A DNA stretch of 64,000 nucleotides from Bombyx mori (lineage: Eukaryota > Arthropoda > Insecta > Lepidoptera > Bombycidae), in contig NC_085128.1 of the NCBI RefSeq assembly GCF_030269925.1, positions 312,501 to 376,500 on the forward strand, written 5' to 3'. Numbering within the stretch: position 1 is the stretch's first letter; each line of letters begins with the position of its first letter. Positions 1-11,400 of this stretch are shown in pieces. A program made the position numbers and the translations under genes. A model generated the notes under the pieces. It ran no database searches. It saw only the letters and a program-made list of their open reading frames with translations, and was not told the DNA's origin.

Positions 1-532
1 CATTAAAAAAGCTCGTTAGTTGTCGCTCTCCGGCGACACGGTCCTGCGACACGGTCCTGCGACAAATTAGCATTTATATTGTCTTCTTCGAACGACGCGA
101 GCGCACTCGCTGCCCTTTTGCCCTCATATTTCCTACTGTCACACCGATATGTAACGAAGAATCACACTTATATATTAGCAAACTATTAATTGATTCGAGT
201 ATTTTGCAACTGATTTGTAACTGTGTTACAGCAGCCACTGAACATATTTTTGAACATTGTTCATTGATGTGGGCTTGTTGTAATGATTTGATAATGCCGA
301 TGTTTGCGAAGCAAATCCTAAATTGAAACAATATAAGCCTTGATGACATACGGCAGTGAGGCATGGTCGCTGACAATAACTTAGAGAACAATGGAGAGGG
401 TTATTTCCCTGCGTAATGAATGAGTAGATTGGCAGAAGAACCAAGATAGCTGACATAGTCCGAAGGATTGCAAGATTGAAGTGACAGTAGGTATAAATTA
501 GAAGAGTTGATATTGTGGTAACACGTCTAATT

Positions 533-798
533 TTACTGGTGGTAGGACCTCTTGAGTCCGCACGGGTAGGTATCGTGATGCAGTAAGCGTTTCGGTTTGA
601 AGGGTGGGGCAGCCGTTGTAAGTATACTTAAGATCTTAGAACTTATATCTCAAGGTGGATGGCGGCGCATTTACGTTGTGGATGTCTATGGGCTCCAGTA
701 ACCACTTAACACCAGGTAGGCTGTGAGCTCGTCCACCCATCTAAGCAATAAAAAAAATAAAAAAAAGATCGTCCACCCATATAACCAATAAAAAAATC
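533..798 (+). repeat. BMC1/L1Bm-like 3' repeat with duplicated tail
   Basis: Begins TTACTGGTGGTAGGACC and ends CCACCCATCTAAGCAATAAA plus A-rich tail, as in all copies below. After the first tail a second short tail (GATCGTCCACCCATATAACC) follows at 767-798, so the 3' end is partly duplicated. Confidence 0.85.
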
Positions 799-1324
799 TT
801 ACACGTCAAGATTGATGAACAACCACACTTTGATGAGCTGCGACAAAACTAATAACAAAATTGTAAAAAACACTACCTCCAGTAAGGGAAAATAGATAAT
901 ATATGTATATCGTTTCTGCAAAGCAATAAGTTTCAGTGGCCGAATTCGCTGGTTAGGATCGTATTGTCGTCATGGCACCAAATACATTAAGTTCTACGTT
1001 ACGCTTCCGTGTAAGATGGATCGAGTGCATCTCTGCAACAGTGTAGGTAAGTGTTGCACGTACTGAGTTGTTTATAGTCGTTCTCCGTCGCTCGAAGCGC
1101 GCGTCAAATACTTCAAACTTCATTTGTTTCCACTCAGGATTGTTTCGCTTCCGAATTTAAATGACTTTCTTGTTTAAACTTGTTTTTATGTCTCGTTGGT
1201 TTTGACAAAATATATTTGGAGACGTACTATGATCTTCATCCATAGCTTCTACTAATTTTTGGAAAGATCCATCTGTGAATGATAGTAAAAAAATACTTAT
1301 GTCTTTATTTTAATTTTATTATAT
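799..1324. other. No gene seen
   Basis: AT-rich sequence between a BMC1 repeat and a Bm1 SINE. No open frame, splice pattern or recognised repeat. Confidence 0.4.
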
Positions 1325-1790
1325 TGGCTTAGTGGCTTGTAACCTCACTACCGTGTCAGAGAATCAGTGTTCGATTTTCGACCTTAGTATCTGTAGACGA
1401 AGCGCCTAGCAAGTGCAGAAGCCAGTGTGCAAGGAAAGGCGTTCGCACGTCATCGTGACGTCGGGGCTGGTCCTGCCGATCCACTAACGGTGCTTTTAGG
1501 TACCCCAAGCACGGGTCACCGTTCCCGTCGAATTCGTCGCTTGCGACGAAGGGCTCGACGAGTAAATTAGCCCACAGTCAGCCCACTGAGTTTCTCGGCG
1601 GATCTTATCACTGGGTCGCGTTTCCGACCTGGTGGTAGATTCTGCGAAGCACAGCTCTTGCTAGGGTTCGTGTTTGCAACATCGTCAGATTTGAGCTCCG
1701 TGAGCGCACATACTAGTTAAGGTTACGCTGATATGGTCTCTCTAGACCATCAGCTTAGTGTAAGAAAAAATAAAAAATAAAGCGAGGTCG
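1325..1790 (+). mobile_element. Bm1 SINE, near full length
   Basis: A tRNA-like head (GTTCGATTTTCGACC B box near 1370), a GC-rich body with GCCCACTGAGTTTCTCGG and GATTCTGCGAAGCACAGC, and the tail CCATCAGCTTAGTGTAAG followed by A-rich sequence. These features match the silkworm Bm1 family as I remember it. Confidence 0.75.
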
Positions 1791-1989
1791 GGCTCGTATA
1801 AAGCATTCCCGCGCTCCCGCGTGGACCGCACCCCGCAAGCGGGGCAGCGCGCAACGGCATTCGGCCATCACTACTGAAGGTGACCGCACGCGTCAAAACT
1901 GCACGCCCGCCACGATCAACCGCCGCTTCGCTTTCACTAATCTGCTTGTTTTAATCCGTGCACTTCCTCCTCCCTGCAGCCGCTTTATC

Positions 1990-2345
1990 TTTATTTCATC
2001 ATTTAGTATCAGTTTCACCAGGACAGGTGGGCGAACAAAGGCTCAGCCAGGAGGAGTGCGATTTGTTAACAGCTGCCAAAGCGCCTCCGACGGAGACCTA
2101 ACAACTCAAGAGCAGCTGCTTCGCGAATGAATCTACTACTGAATCGGAATTTCGACCCGCTGAGACGATCCGGTGAGAAACTCAGCGGGCTGATGCAATG
2201 GTTAGGTTGCACGTCGAACTTTTTGCCGAGTTCGACTAGTACGGTTACAGTGGTCCCTAAGCCTGCTCCTAGTGTTAGAGCTAAAGGTATCTAATGCAAG
2301 AGTTATTGGATCTAATGGATCCGTAAGGTTGTGTCTAGGGCGACG
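1990..2345 (-). mobile_element. Bm1-like SINE variant, minus strand
   Basis: Read on the minus strand it holds AGCCCGCTGAGTTTCTC, CATTCGCGAAGCAGCTGCTC and CGCCCACCTGTCCTGGTGAA. It shares the Bm1 body but has a different 3' tail, also seen at 40495-40735. It sits against the 3' end of the Jockey-like LINE. Confidence 0.65.
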
Positions 2346-3870
2346 ACCGATTCAGGGACTAGTCAGCGGTGGCAACGATAAAACTATTATCATGACGCAT
2401 AGCCTTATCGAAGTAATGTTCCGACGCTGACTTCATGTATTTGCGGATCGACTTGAGGCCCAGGTCGTCGTGTAGGTTGACGTTCCTCGCGAACCACGGA
2501 GCCCCGACGGCTAACCTGCAAAAGCGAAATTTTAGGGATTGGAGGGTGTCTATGTATGTGCGCGCCGCTTGAGCGAACACCACACTCGTGTAAGTCGTGA
2601 CGGGCCTTATGCAAGTTTTGTAAAGTGTCACCTTGTTCCTAAGAGACATTTTACTCCGCTTACATATCATGGGGTAAAGTCTGCCGAGAATAAGCGCGGC
2701 ACGGTCGCGAACTGTTTTAATATGCGGGCGGTATGTCATGGGTGCATTCAGGATGATTCCCAGGTACTTGACTTTCTTGGCCCAGGTTGGCTAAACGGTT
2801 GTGTCGTCGGCGAATAAGACTAACCAGGTCGGCGGCGACCGGAGAATGTCATTGATGAATAAACTAAATAGGAGCGGCGAGAGGACAGGGCCTTGTGGGA
2901 CTCCAGCCGTGAGCGGTCGCGGTGAGGAGCGGTTTCCCTCGACTCGATGTTGAAAAGAGCGGTTCGACGAGAAAACACGTATGATGAGCACGAGACTATC
3001 CGGCACGCTCATGTTGAAAGGTTTGAAGAGGAATTGTTTGAAGAGAAGTTGTGCTCTGAGGAATTGTTCGAGATGATACCGTCATCTCGTTCTTACCATC
3101 GCACCGCCCGCCACCGGAGTAGAGTTCATCCATACTACCTGGAGCCACTGCGGTCATCCACAGTGCGTTTCCAGAGGTCTTTTTTGCCACGTACCATCCG
3201 GCTATGGAATGAGCTCCCCTCCACGGTGTTTCCCGAGCGCTATGACATGTCCTTCTTCAAACGAGGCTTGTGGAGAGTATTAAGCGGTAGGCAGCGGCTT
3301 GGCTCTGCCCCTGACATTGCTGAAGTCCATGGGCAACGGTAACCACTCACCACCAGGTGGGCCGTGCGCTCGTCTGCCTACAAGGGCAATAAAAAAAAAA
3401 AACCGTTGTGTCAGACTTTGTCGAACGCTTTTGCGACGTCGAAGAAGAGAGCTCCCGTATATAACGGTTTTGGTCGGTTAAGCCCTAAGAGAATATGCTC
3501 CGTGAGGCGGTGCACCTGTTGTACGCATGAGTGACTTGTACGGAATCCGAATTGTTCATCGATGAGAATGCCCTTGGATGAGACGAAGTCTCTGAGGCGT
3601 TTATAGAGCAGACACTCATACAGTTTGCCTAGAGACATGAGGAGGCAAATGGGGCGGTAAATCGTCAGATGATATTTGGGTTTACCGGATTTAGGTATGC
3701 CGATAACGACCGCTTCTTTGCACACGACGCGAAAAATGCAGTTCATCATAGCGGCATTGAAAATAGATGCCAACATCACGATGAGTTGGGCGGGTAGAAG
3801 TTTGATAACCCAGTTAGAAATACCGCTTGAAACTGGTAGCAAATTGTCTGTTTATTTCAATAACAAATGT
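2346..3870 (-). pseudogene. Jockey-like non-LTR retrotransposon reverse transcriptase, interrupted
   Basis: Minus strand. The upstream part (3842-3411) has the FRTSHSCVQQVHRLTEH and DVAKAFDKV motifs. The middle (3012-2791) has [20 protein letters not shown] and the catalytic box FADDTT. The C-terminal part (2739-2359) has IKTVRDRAALILGRLYPM and YKTCIRPVTTYTSVVF. A foreign fragment at about 3013-3402 splits it and further frame breaks follow, so it is dead. Confidence 0.85.
3013..3402 (+). mobile_element. LINE 3'-end fragment inserted in the Jockey-like element
   Basis: Plus strand. Encodes the end of a LINE ORF2 (RSFLPRTIRLWNELPSTVF and FFKRGLWRVL), followed by a 3' tail with GGCTCTGCCCCTGACATTGC, CACCACCAGGTGGGCCG and CAATAAAAAAA. 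The same tail recurs at 21559, 27580, 39920, 50625 and 57025. Jockey sequence resumes on both sides. Confidence 0.8.
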
Positions 3871-5281
3871 CGTTTTGTAGGTAAAATATTCTAAGTTTTA
3901 TTTACTTTTCTCTTACTAATGGCTCGTTTTAGACAAGCAGGTCCAAGGTCTCGATTGTATTACATAACGACTGGCTCGCCTTCGAACTGATGGCGATGAT
4001 GAGCATTGCTAGTTCGTGATAGAAATAGGCCGCATGGTAGGTTGTGTTTACACACTAGTGCTCAATAATGATTAATCGCTCCCCAGTAACTATTAACTTG
4101 TAAAACATCAAAATGAATGTAAATTTAATAAAGGCCATAGTGCCTCCGAGTCTGATACATTGTATACACAATATTCTGAACGAGTCCCAAAACTAAACAC
4201 GTTCATGTTGTAATTTGATTTTCATTCGCGAAACGTGTATCTTTTGTTAGCGATGTTTTAATGATAGGTTGAGCAGAAGTTTAATAGGGTTACACGTGTT
4301 ATTAATATTTAAGATTCACAATTGAATAGACTTTCTTTGCTTAATTTATGAGTAAGTTTCAACCTAGTTTGATTTCGTGTATAAAATTAAACTAGAGGTT
4401 CCGCAGTAGTCGAAATTCGACTATAATTAATTGGAATTGTAAGTTTGTACACTATTATGATTGTATTTTATACTTCTATAATCACAAATTTCGCCAGGAC
4501 TACACTATAAAAATATTAACAAAGACAAACAATATTTAATCTCAATTTGACCACAGACGTCAAGAACAAAAGTTTGATAATAAATAGTATGCATGCGTGT
4601 GTGCGTCAAATACAAGGTATGTAGTGTGTGTAATTATTTCATTATTGACTTAATGTATCTTTTATGCTTTAAAAAAAAAAATTGCATTGTGCACTTCTTC
4701 TCTGTATTCTCTATAAGTGTGGAAAATTTTGTACTCCTCCGTCCGCGCAATTTTCGTAAAAATGGATACAAAGTTTTTGCTTCACGTAGATTTTCACGTT
4801 TGCATATATAGATTGGTCATGGAACCCTACAGAGCTAAATCATATTTGTTTTTTTTACCATTGTAAATGAGCGAGAATAACGCTGACCTGATGGATAGTG
4901 GTTATCATGCCAATGCCTTAATGTCACGAGGAGCGGAGCGGGATCCACTTGGTATCGACCACTTGTTCCGGTCACCAGTTATAATTAGGTTTACTGTAGT
5001 CTTTGTCCTCCTACACTTATAAAAAGAGGGACATATTTTGTACAATTGTTAAAAAACATGTCCATCCACTATTCATACAGGTGTAATTTGACCCGCGTCC
5101 CATCGTTTTACAATAATAAATTATTCTGCAATCAAGGCAGTTACAGTATTTTGCTGCATCACGCTTATAGTGTATTTGATCGACAGGTAAATTGCATTGC
5201 CAACTCATTAACAATAATCATACTTGAAAATCAAAATTCATTTTTGCATGTGTGTTGGGCAGACGTCGTTCAGAAACAATG
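3871..5281. other. Upstream flank of the IR75-like gene
   Basis: AT-rich, no coding sequence recognised and no clear core promoter that I could defend. It must hold the receptor's promoter, because the first coding exon starts at 5282. Confidence 0.4.
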
Positions 5282-5417
5282 ATGGTTATTTTCATATTTC
5301 TGTGTATTCTTTCTCTGGCCTCTGGTTTTAGTTCAAACGAAACTCAGTTGTCCATTGATTATTTTAAGTACAAGAATGTGAAACTTGTATCGTATATTAC
5401 GTGTGATAAGTTATTCA
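5282..5417 (+). CDS. IR75-like exon 1 (signal peptide)
   Basis: Encodes residues 1-45 beginning MVIFIFLCILSLASG, a typical hydrophobic signal peptide. Donor is A|GTAAGTAG. Ends in phase 1. Confidence 0.88.
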
Positions 5418-8400
5418 GTAAGTAGCTTTGTTATTTGTATTAATTATTTTCTTCTTCTTGTCAAACCAACACCGGAGGAATGCTGAACTGTATCGCGAAT
5501 ACTATAACCTACTCTCAGATTCCAGATCGAAACCTGCCGGATTAACAGACGAGCTGTAGCGGCTCGCCTGTGCCATTGGCGTTGTTGATGTCTACGATCG
5601 TTGTTGTCCACTTACCATCAGTTAAACTGTATACTTGTTGACTATTAGTAAAAAATCTTATAAACCTTTCCCCATCCTTTCTTTTCGTTTCTATTTTATG
5701 CCATGTACTTCTTTAATCATAAATTGCCTTTCTCAATTTGATTATTTTGGCATTATCATAAAACTATATTATGGACGTATCGATTTATACTCAACTGTAG
5801 ATAACAATCTTCTTGCCAAAATGTATATGGAAAAGAAAATAAGGATGTCACTGCACAACTTGAGTCATAGAAAATATGATTTTGAAACGTTCATGGTGCC
5901 ACACAACACTAGTATAGGGCTATTGGTCGACGGGGAATGTAATCACACTAAAGAACTCTACTTGGAGGTGGGTTACTTGATGCTTATTTATTAGAAACTG
6001 TTGTAGAACTAATCCCTTAAATCCGAAAACGCGGGACCAATCGACAATACACGAGTATCTTTCATAGTGGAACACATATGAAGTCGTCGTGGTCTAACGG
6101 ATAAGACGTTCGGTGCATTCGTGTTGAGCGATGCACCGGTGTACGAATCCCGCAGGCGGGTACCAATTTTTCTAATGAAATACGTACTCAACAAATGTTC
6201 ACGATTGATTTCTACGGTGAAGGAATAACATCGTGTAATAAAAATGAAACCCGCAAAATTATAATTTGCGTAATTACTGGTGGTAGGACCTCTTGTTAGT
6301 CCGCACGGGTAGGTACCACCACCCTGCCTATTTCTGCCGTGAAGCAGTAATGCGTTTCGGTTTGAAGGGTGGGGCAGCCGTTGTAACTATAATTGAGACC
6401 TTAGAACTTATATCTCAAGGTGGGTGGCGCATTTACGTTGTAGATGTCTATGGGCTCCAGTAACCACTTAACACCAGGTGGGCTGTGAGCTCGTCCACTC
6501 ATCTAAGCAATAAAAAAAAAATAAAAAAAACACAGCTAGTACATAGCAGATGCGTTACACAACAAAATATTTTTTGGAACGAAGTTCCTTATAGGACGAT
6601 GCGGAGGCGTACCCTAACCGGGAATAAACGTCCGTAACGTAAGATTTTTATTAGTAATGCACACAGTGTACGACTTAGCTTTTTAATAACGTACAAATTA
6701 GTAATGCACACAGTGTACGACTTAACTTTGTAATAAAGTACAATAAATAACATATTTTTTTATCATTCATTGACCACGATCTCAGAGCGTTCGTTTGCGC
6801 AATACACTAACTCTTATGCAAACAACCGTGAATGAAGTGTACCACAATAAGTTCGTACGTTACTGAATGACCGTGAGTTGTTGCGAAACCTCCAGTTATA
6901 TTTTCTTTATACCTCGAATAGAACTTTAAATTAATATTTTTATAATAAGGAACTTCGTTCCTATCTGGTGTCCCACGACACCACACATTTTTTATTGTTC
7001 TAGATGATTAGAGTAAGTCAGTATCCAATGTTAAGTGGTCACCAAAGCAAAAACAAAATGATTGCCACCACCTTGAGGCCTGAGGTAGTCATAATTTAAC
7101 GGCTGTCACACGCTTCAAACTGGATCGCAGAGTTATATCTGACTCTCTGTGCGCCCCACCGTCAGTAACGATCGCAACATGCTCGTAAAATACTAAAAAA
7201 ACCCTGTTACCTATACTCTGATTAATCCGTCAGTCGCTTTTTACGACACCTACGGGAGAAGATGGAGTGGTGCTGTGCTATGACGCACGCCACATACAGA
7301 AACTTTTGTTTTACGCAACAAAGCTTCCTATTGGGCAGAACGAATGTGTTTACAAAGCCCTGATTTAACGGGTTTATGTTTAGCTTTTGCTTTCACGATT
7401 TGAGAACACACACCTTACAGTGGCTGTGAGCTCCGGCATCCGCCTTAGCGTGGCGGCCGCGTGCATTTATGATGTCAACAACATTATACTGCTGGTTGGA
7501 CCTCTTGTGAGTCCGCACGGGTAGGTACCACCACCCTGCTTATTTCTGCCGTGAAGCAGTCATGCGTTTCGGTTTGAAGGGTGGGGCAGCCGTTGTAACC
7601 ATACTGAGACCTTAGAACTTATATGTATTAAATAAATAAATAAAAAAAAAATCTCAAGGTGGGTGGCGTATTTACGTTGTAGATGTCTGTAGACTCCAGT
7701 AACCACTTAATACCAGGTGGCTGTGAGCTTGTCAACCCATCTAAGCAATAAAAAAATACCTTATCACCATATTAGTACAGGTAATCAATTTCAGGCAGCC
7801 AAATTAAAGTTATTCGATTCGACCCATTCGTGGCTCGTGTTCCCTGATGTCCAGGGACCTGAGAACGATACAGAGGACTTCATCGATGATATGTTTGCCG
7901 ATGTGGAGCTGTATGTTAACGCCGATATTGTTGTTCCTAGTTATGTAGGTGAGAGGCATTACATCAAGAGTTTACATTAGTACAAGCTTACATTTTTAAA
8001 TGACATAGCTTTTACATCAGGAGCTTGACCACTGTGTATCAAATGCCTAAAATAAATGGTTTCTTTTAGTATTTGAAATATTAATAAGTATGCGTTATTC
8101 CAGCGTATGTCAATGAAAATTAACCAACCTTTGTGGTTTTGGTACAATAAATGAATCTATAATTATATATAAATCTAATAAAAATGTAATGTAATGCAAA
8201 AATGTAACAGATACAATATTCTGTTGATTCAGAAATGAAATATAATTTGTTTTTATTATTGCTGTGGGTAGGTACAATTACCCTGCCCGGTTTTGTCACG
8301 AATTGCTCATGAGTACCAATTTAAAGAATTCCAACAGTCGTTAGACAGAGTTAGACCTCTTGTTCCAATGTGGGTGGCGACATTCACATTGTGCTATCTG

Positions 8401-11400
8401 TAGGTTCCGATAGCCACTTAATATCAGATGGGCCACGAGCTCGTGTACTCGTCTATACGATAAAGAAAACGAATCTGATGGTTCAGTGGGTCACTGTTTG
8501 TCTGTCCATCGAAGTGCTCAGATGAACGATTCTGCACCCAGCTTTCACTAAAAAGCTAACACAAAGCTTATAAGAATATTAATATGTTTACTGATTCAAA
8601 TAAAGCTCAGGTGTAGCGGTCACGAAAACAAAGTATAAAAACCTCAACAACAGGAGCATTTTTATTTCGTTTGAAATAAATAAAATGTATATCTAAATTA
8701 CAGGAGATCATTACAAGCTCACTGATGTTTACAATTTCGGTAGAATTCAAGGAAATCCTTTAGAGAAAATGGTTATTGGAGCGTGGGAGCAGCGGGCAGG
8801 TACGGAGGGACCTATCGAATGGACTGTATCATATTTTTGATCCAAATTATTGTAAAATATATTTTTCATTGACGTAGATGAACAAGGTCGGATCACGATT
8901 TTGATCTGATGATTTTAATGTGAACTATGGTATTTACGCCTATGGGCTCCGGAAGCCACTTAATACCAGAAGGGCTGTGTACTCATCTGCACGTCTAGAG
9001 CAGTCGAGTTATACAGCAAACACTGAAAAACATTTCGAATTCTGCTTTAATTTGTCAAACTATTAAAAGTTGAATAGATTTTTTTCCAGGGCTCGTTATA
9101 TATAACAAAACTTTCAAATATTACCAACGCTGGGACTTTCATAATTTAACTTTGAGAGCGGTTTCTGTGGTAAGATGAATTTATAATTTCATTTATATTT
9201 AATATAATTTTATTAGGTGTGTCCCGCGGTTCGAACCGCTCTTAATTTTGAATGAGTAATGTGATATGTACCCCTTGTGATCCAAATTCGATCAATTTGT
9301 AAGCTACATCAGGTTTACTTTGTTTCAATTCATTGAACGGAAACATATACATATATTGTCGTTAAGCTCTCGGGCCACACCGGGTGCGAGAGTAGTGACA
9401 TTACGTGAAAAAACAGCAATAGATTGACAGCTGTAAATGTAATACAGCTTTTAAGATATTTGCCAACGATTTTTCTGGCAAATTGAAACCTTTCATGGAG
9501 CCTGGTCTCCCAGCGTGATTTTCTACCTAGTTGATCCAATAAATAAAATAAAATATCAACTATATCTTCTCTTGGATTTATTGGATTTATTGTAGACACG
9601 AAAACATAAACTATAATTTCTTATACTAGGCTAATGAGATTGGCGTACCATCTAAGCTTACATCCGTCACCAGGATGACACTTGTTGCATCCCAGAATAT
9701 TATTAGGATTAAAATAGATCTACCGGATCCTTTTAGAACCTATTAAATTGGGCAGGGGTATGCCCTCTCCTGTCTTCTTTTCAATACTGCACTCGACAAG
9801 TGCATCCGTGACTCAGTGATGACTCAGGACAATGTGTTTTATAAATCTGTTCATGTACTAGGATATCTGCATGATATAGATGTGATTGGTAGAACATATC
9901 GTGCGGTAGAGAGTGCATACCTTGCTTTCGAAGCTTAGTTTCCGGAAGTCAATTTCCAAGTAAACGTAGACAAGATTAAGTAGGTACCTGAAGGTATCGA
10001 GGGACTAGCGTGAGGATACAATGTATACAGTTATCGGTAATAATACTCTTGGAACTGTAAACCAACTCGTATTTTATTGGTTCTCTGATAGCAGATAATA
10101 ATGACAAAGCAGCATAAATAGTTAAAATTGTTTTTACTGTTGCTTAAATATTGTTCTTCCAAAATTCTGCCACAAAATGTCAAAATTCTCTTTTATAAAA
10201 TAATTTATAGCTCAGGAACTTAGGTCCTCAATAACAAGAACGAAAACTGACTACTTGTATTCAAAGGTATTCCTTAGACGAATATTCATTGCTGTACAGG
10301 AAAACGATGTATAGACGCGCTATAACCGTAGTTTTGTAATGAACTCAATGTCATATAAACTATTAAATTGGATGCCCAGTATGGGCAGAACATGTAGTAA
10401 GAATAGAAGAGATCAGAGTGAGAATGCTGAAACAACTCCAAACCGGATGGTGGAAGTCGTAGCAGGCTGAAACTTAGATGATTAGATAGCGTGAGCAGGA
10501 CCTCAAAGGAATTTGTGTCAAAAACTGCAAGGAGAAAGCCACTACTAGAGGAGTTGGAAATACATACTGCACCAGGATAAGGTCCACCCTGGGCTGTGAC
10601 GCTTAAGATAATGATGATGATTATTAACATGGAATTATAAGGCAAAACTTAGCGTTAATTTTTATGTTCTCCTCGTCCGATTGAGGTCCGATCCCTCTTT
10701 TTTGCCTCCATACTTGAGAGTTTTGCAGGGGGTTTTGAAACAATGTACATAAAAAATGGTTTTAAAGTTTCTACTGAAAGTAAAGTGATCGAGATTCGAT
10801 AAAAATATTTCTGTTACAATTGTGACATTTTTTATTTATTCCTTAGGTTGTTGGACGAGATCACGGTCCACCTGGTGTTAAATGGTTACTGGAGCCCATA
10901 GACATCAACAATCTAAATTCCACCACCCACTTTGGGACATTAGTTCTATGTCTTAGTTTTACAGTATAACAACGACTGCCCCGCTCTTCATCTCGAAGCA
11001 CATTTTTGCTTCACGGTAGAGTGATAACTAACTGTACGGGCCCATCAGACGTCCTACCACAAGCAATTAGTTTAAATGTGTTTTCCGATATATTTTTTCA
11101 ATTTTCAATTTTCCGAATTTTTATCAATATTGACCCATTCATTTTTGTTTGATGCTTTTTGTTGATATGTTTGCGACGGACAAACAGAACCGTTGAAAAT
11201 GTCACATATAGTTAATTTATAAATAAATAAATAAATATTTACTAAGAATCACGCCACGTTAACTGGTCCCGTGATGAGTTCGTAAAGAACTTGTGTTACA
11301 GGTACCAGATAACGGATATAAATGTAAGATTTTTATTATACACATACATATATTTAATATAAATCCATAACCCTGGAAAAGACATTTATATTCATCATAC

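Noticed and set aside
6081..6160. tRNA gene
   Set aside because: A and B boxes are present but the acceptor stem does not close and the BMC1-type body follows, so it is a SINE head. The same holds for 11411-11480 and 63495-63527.
9330..9599. 89-codon minus-strand open frame in intron 5
   Set aside because: No recognisable domain; the region is intronic and AT-rich.
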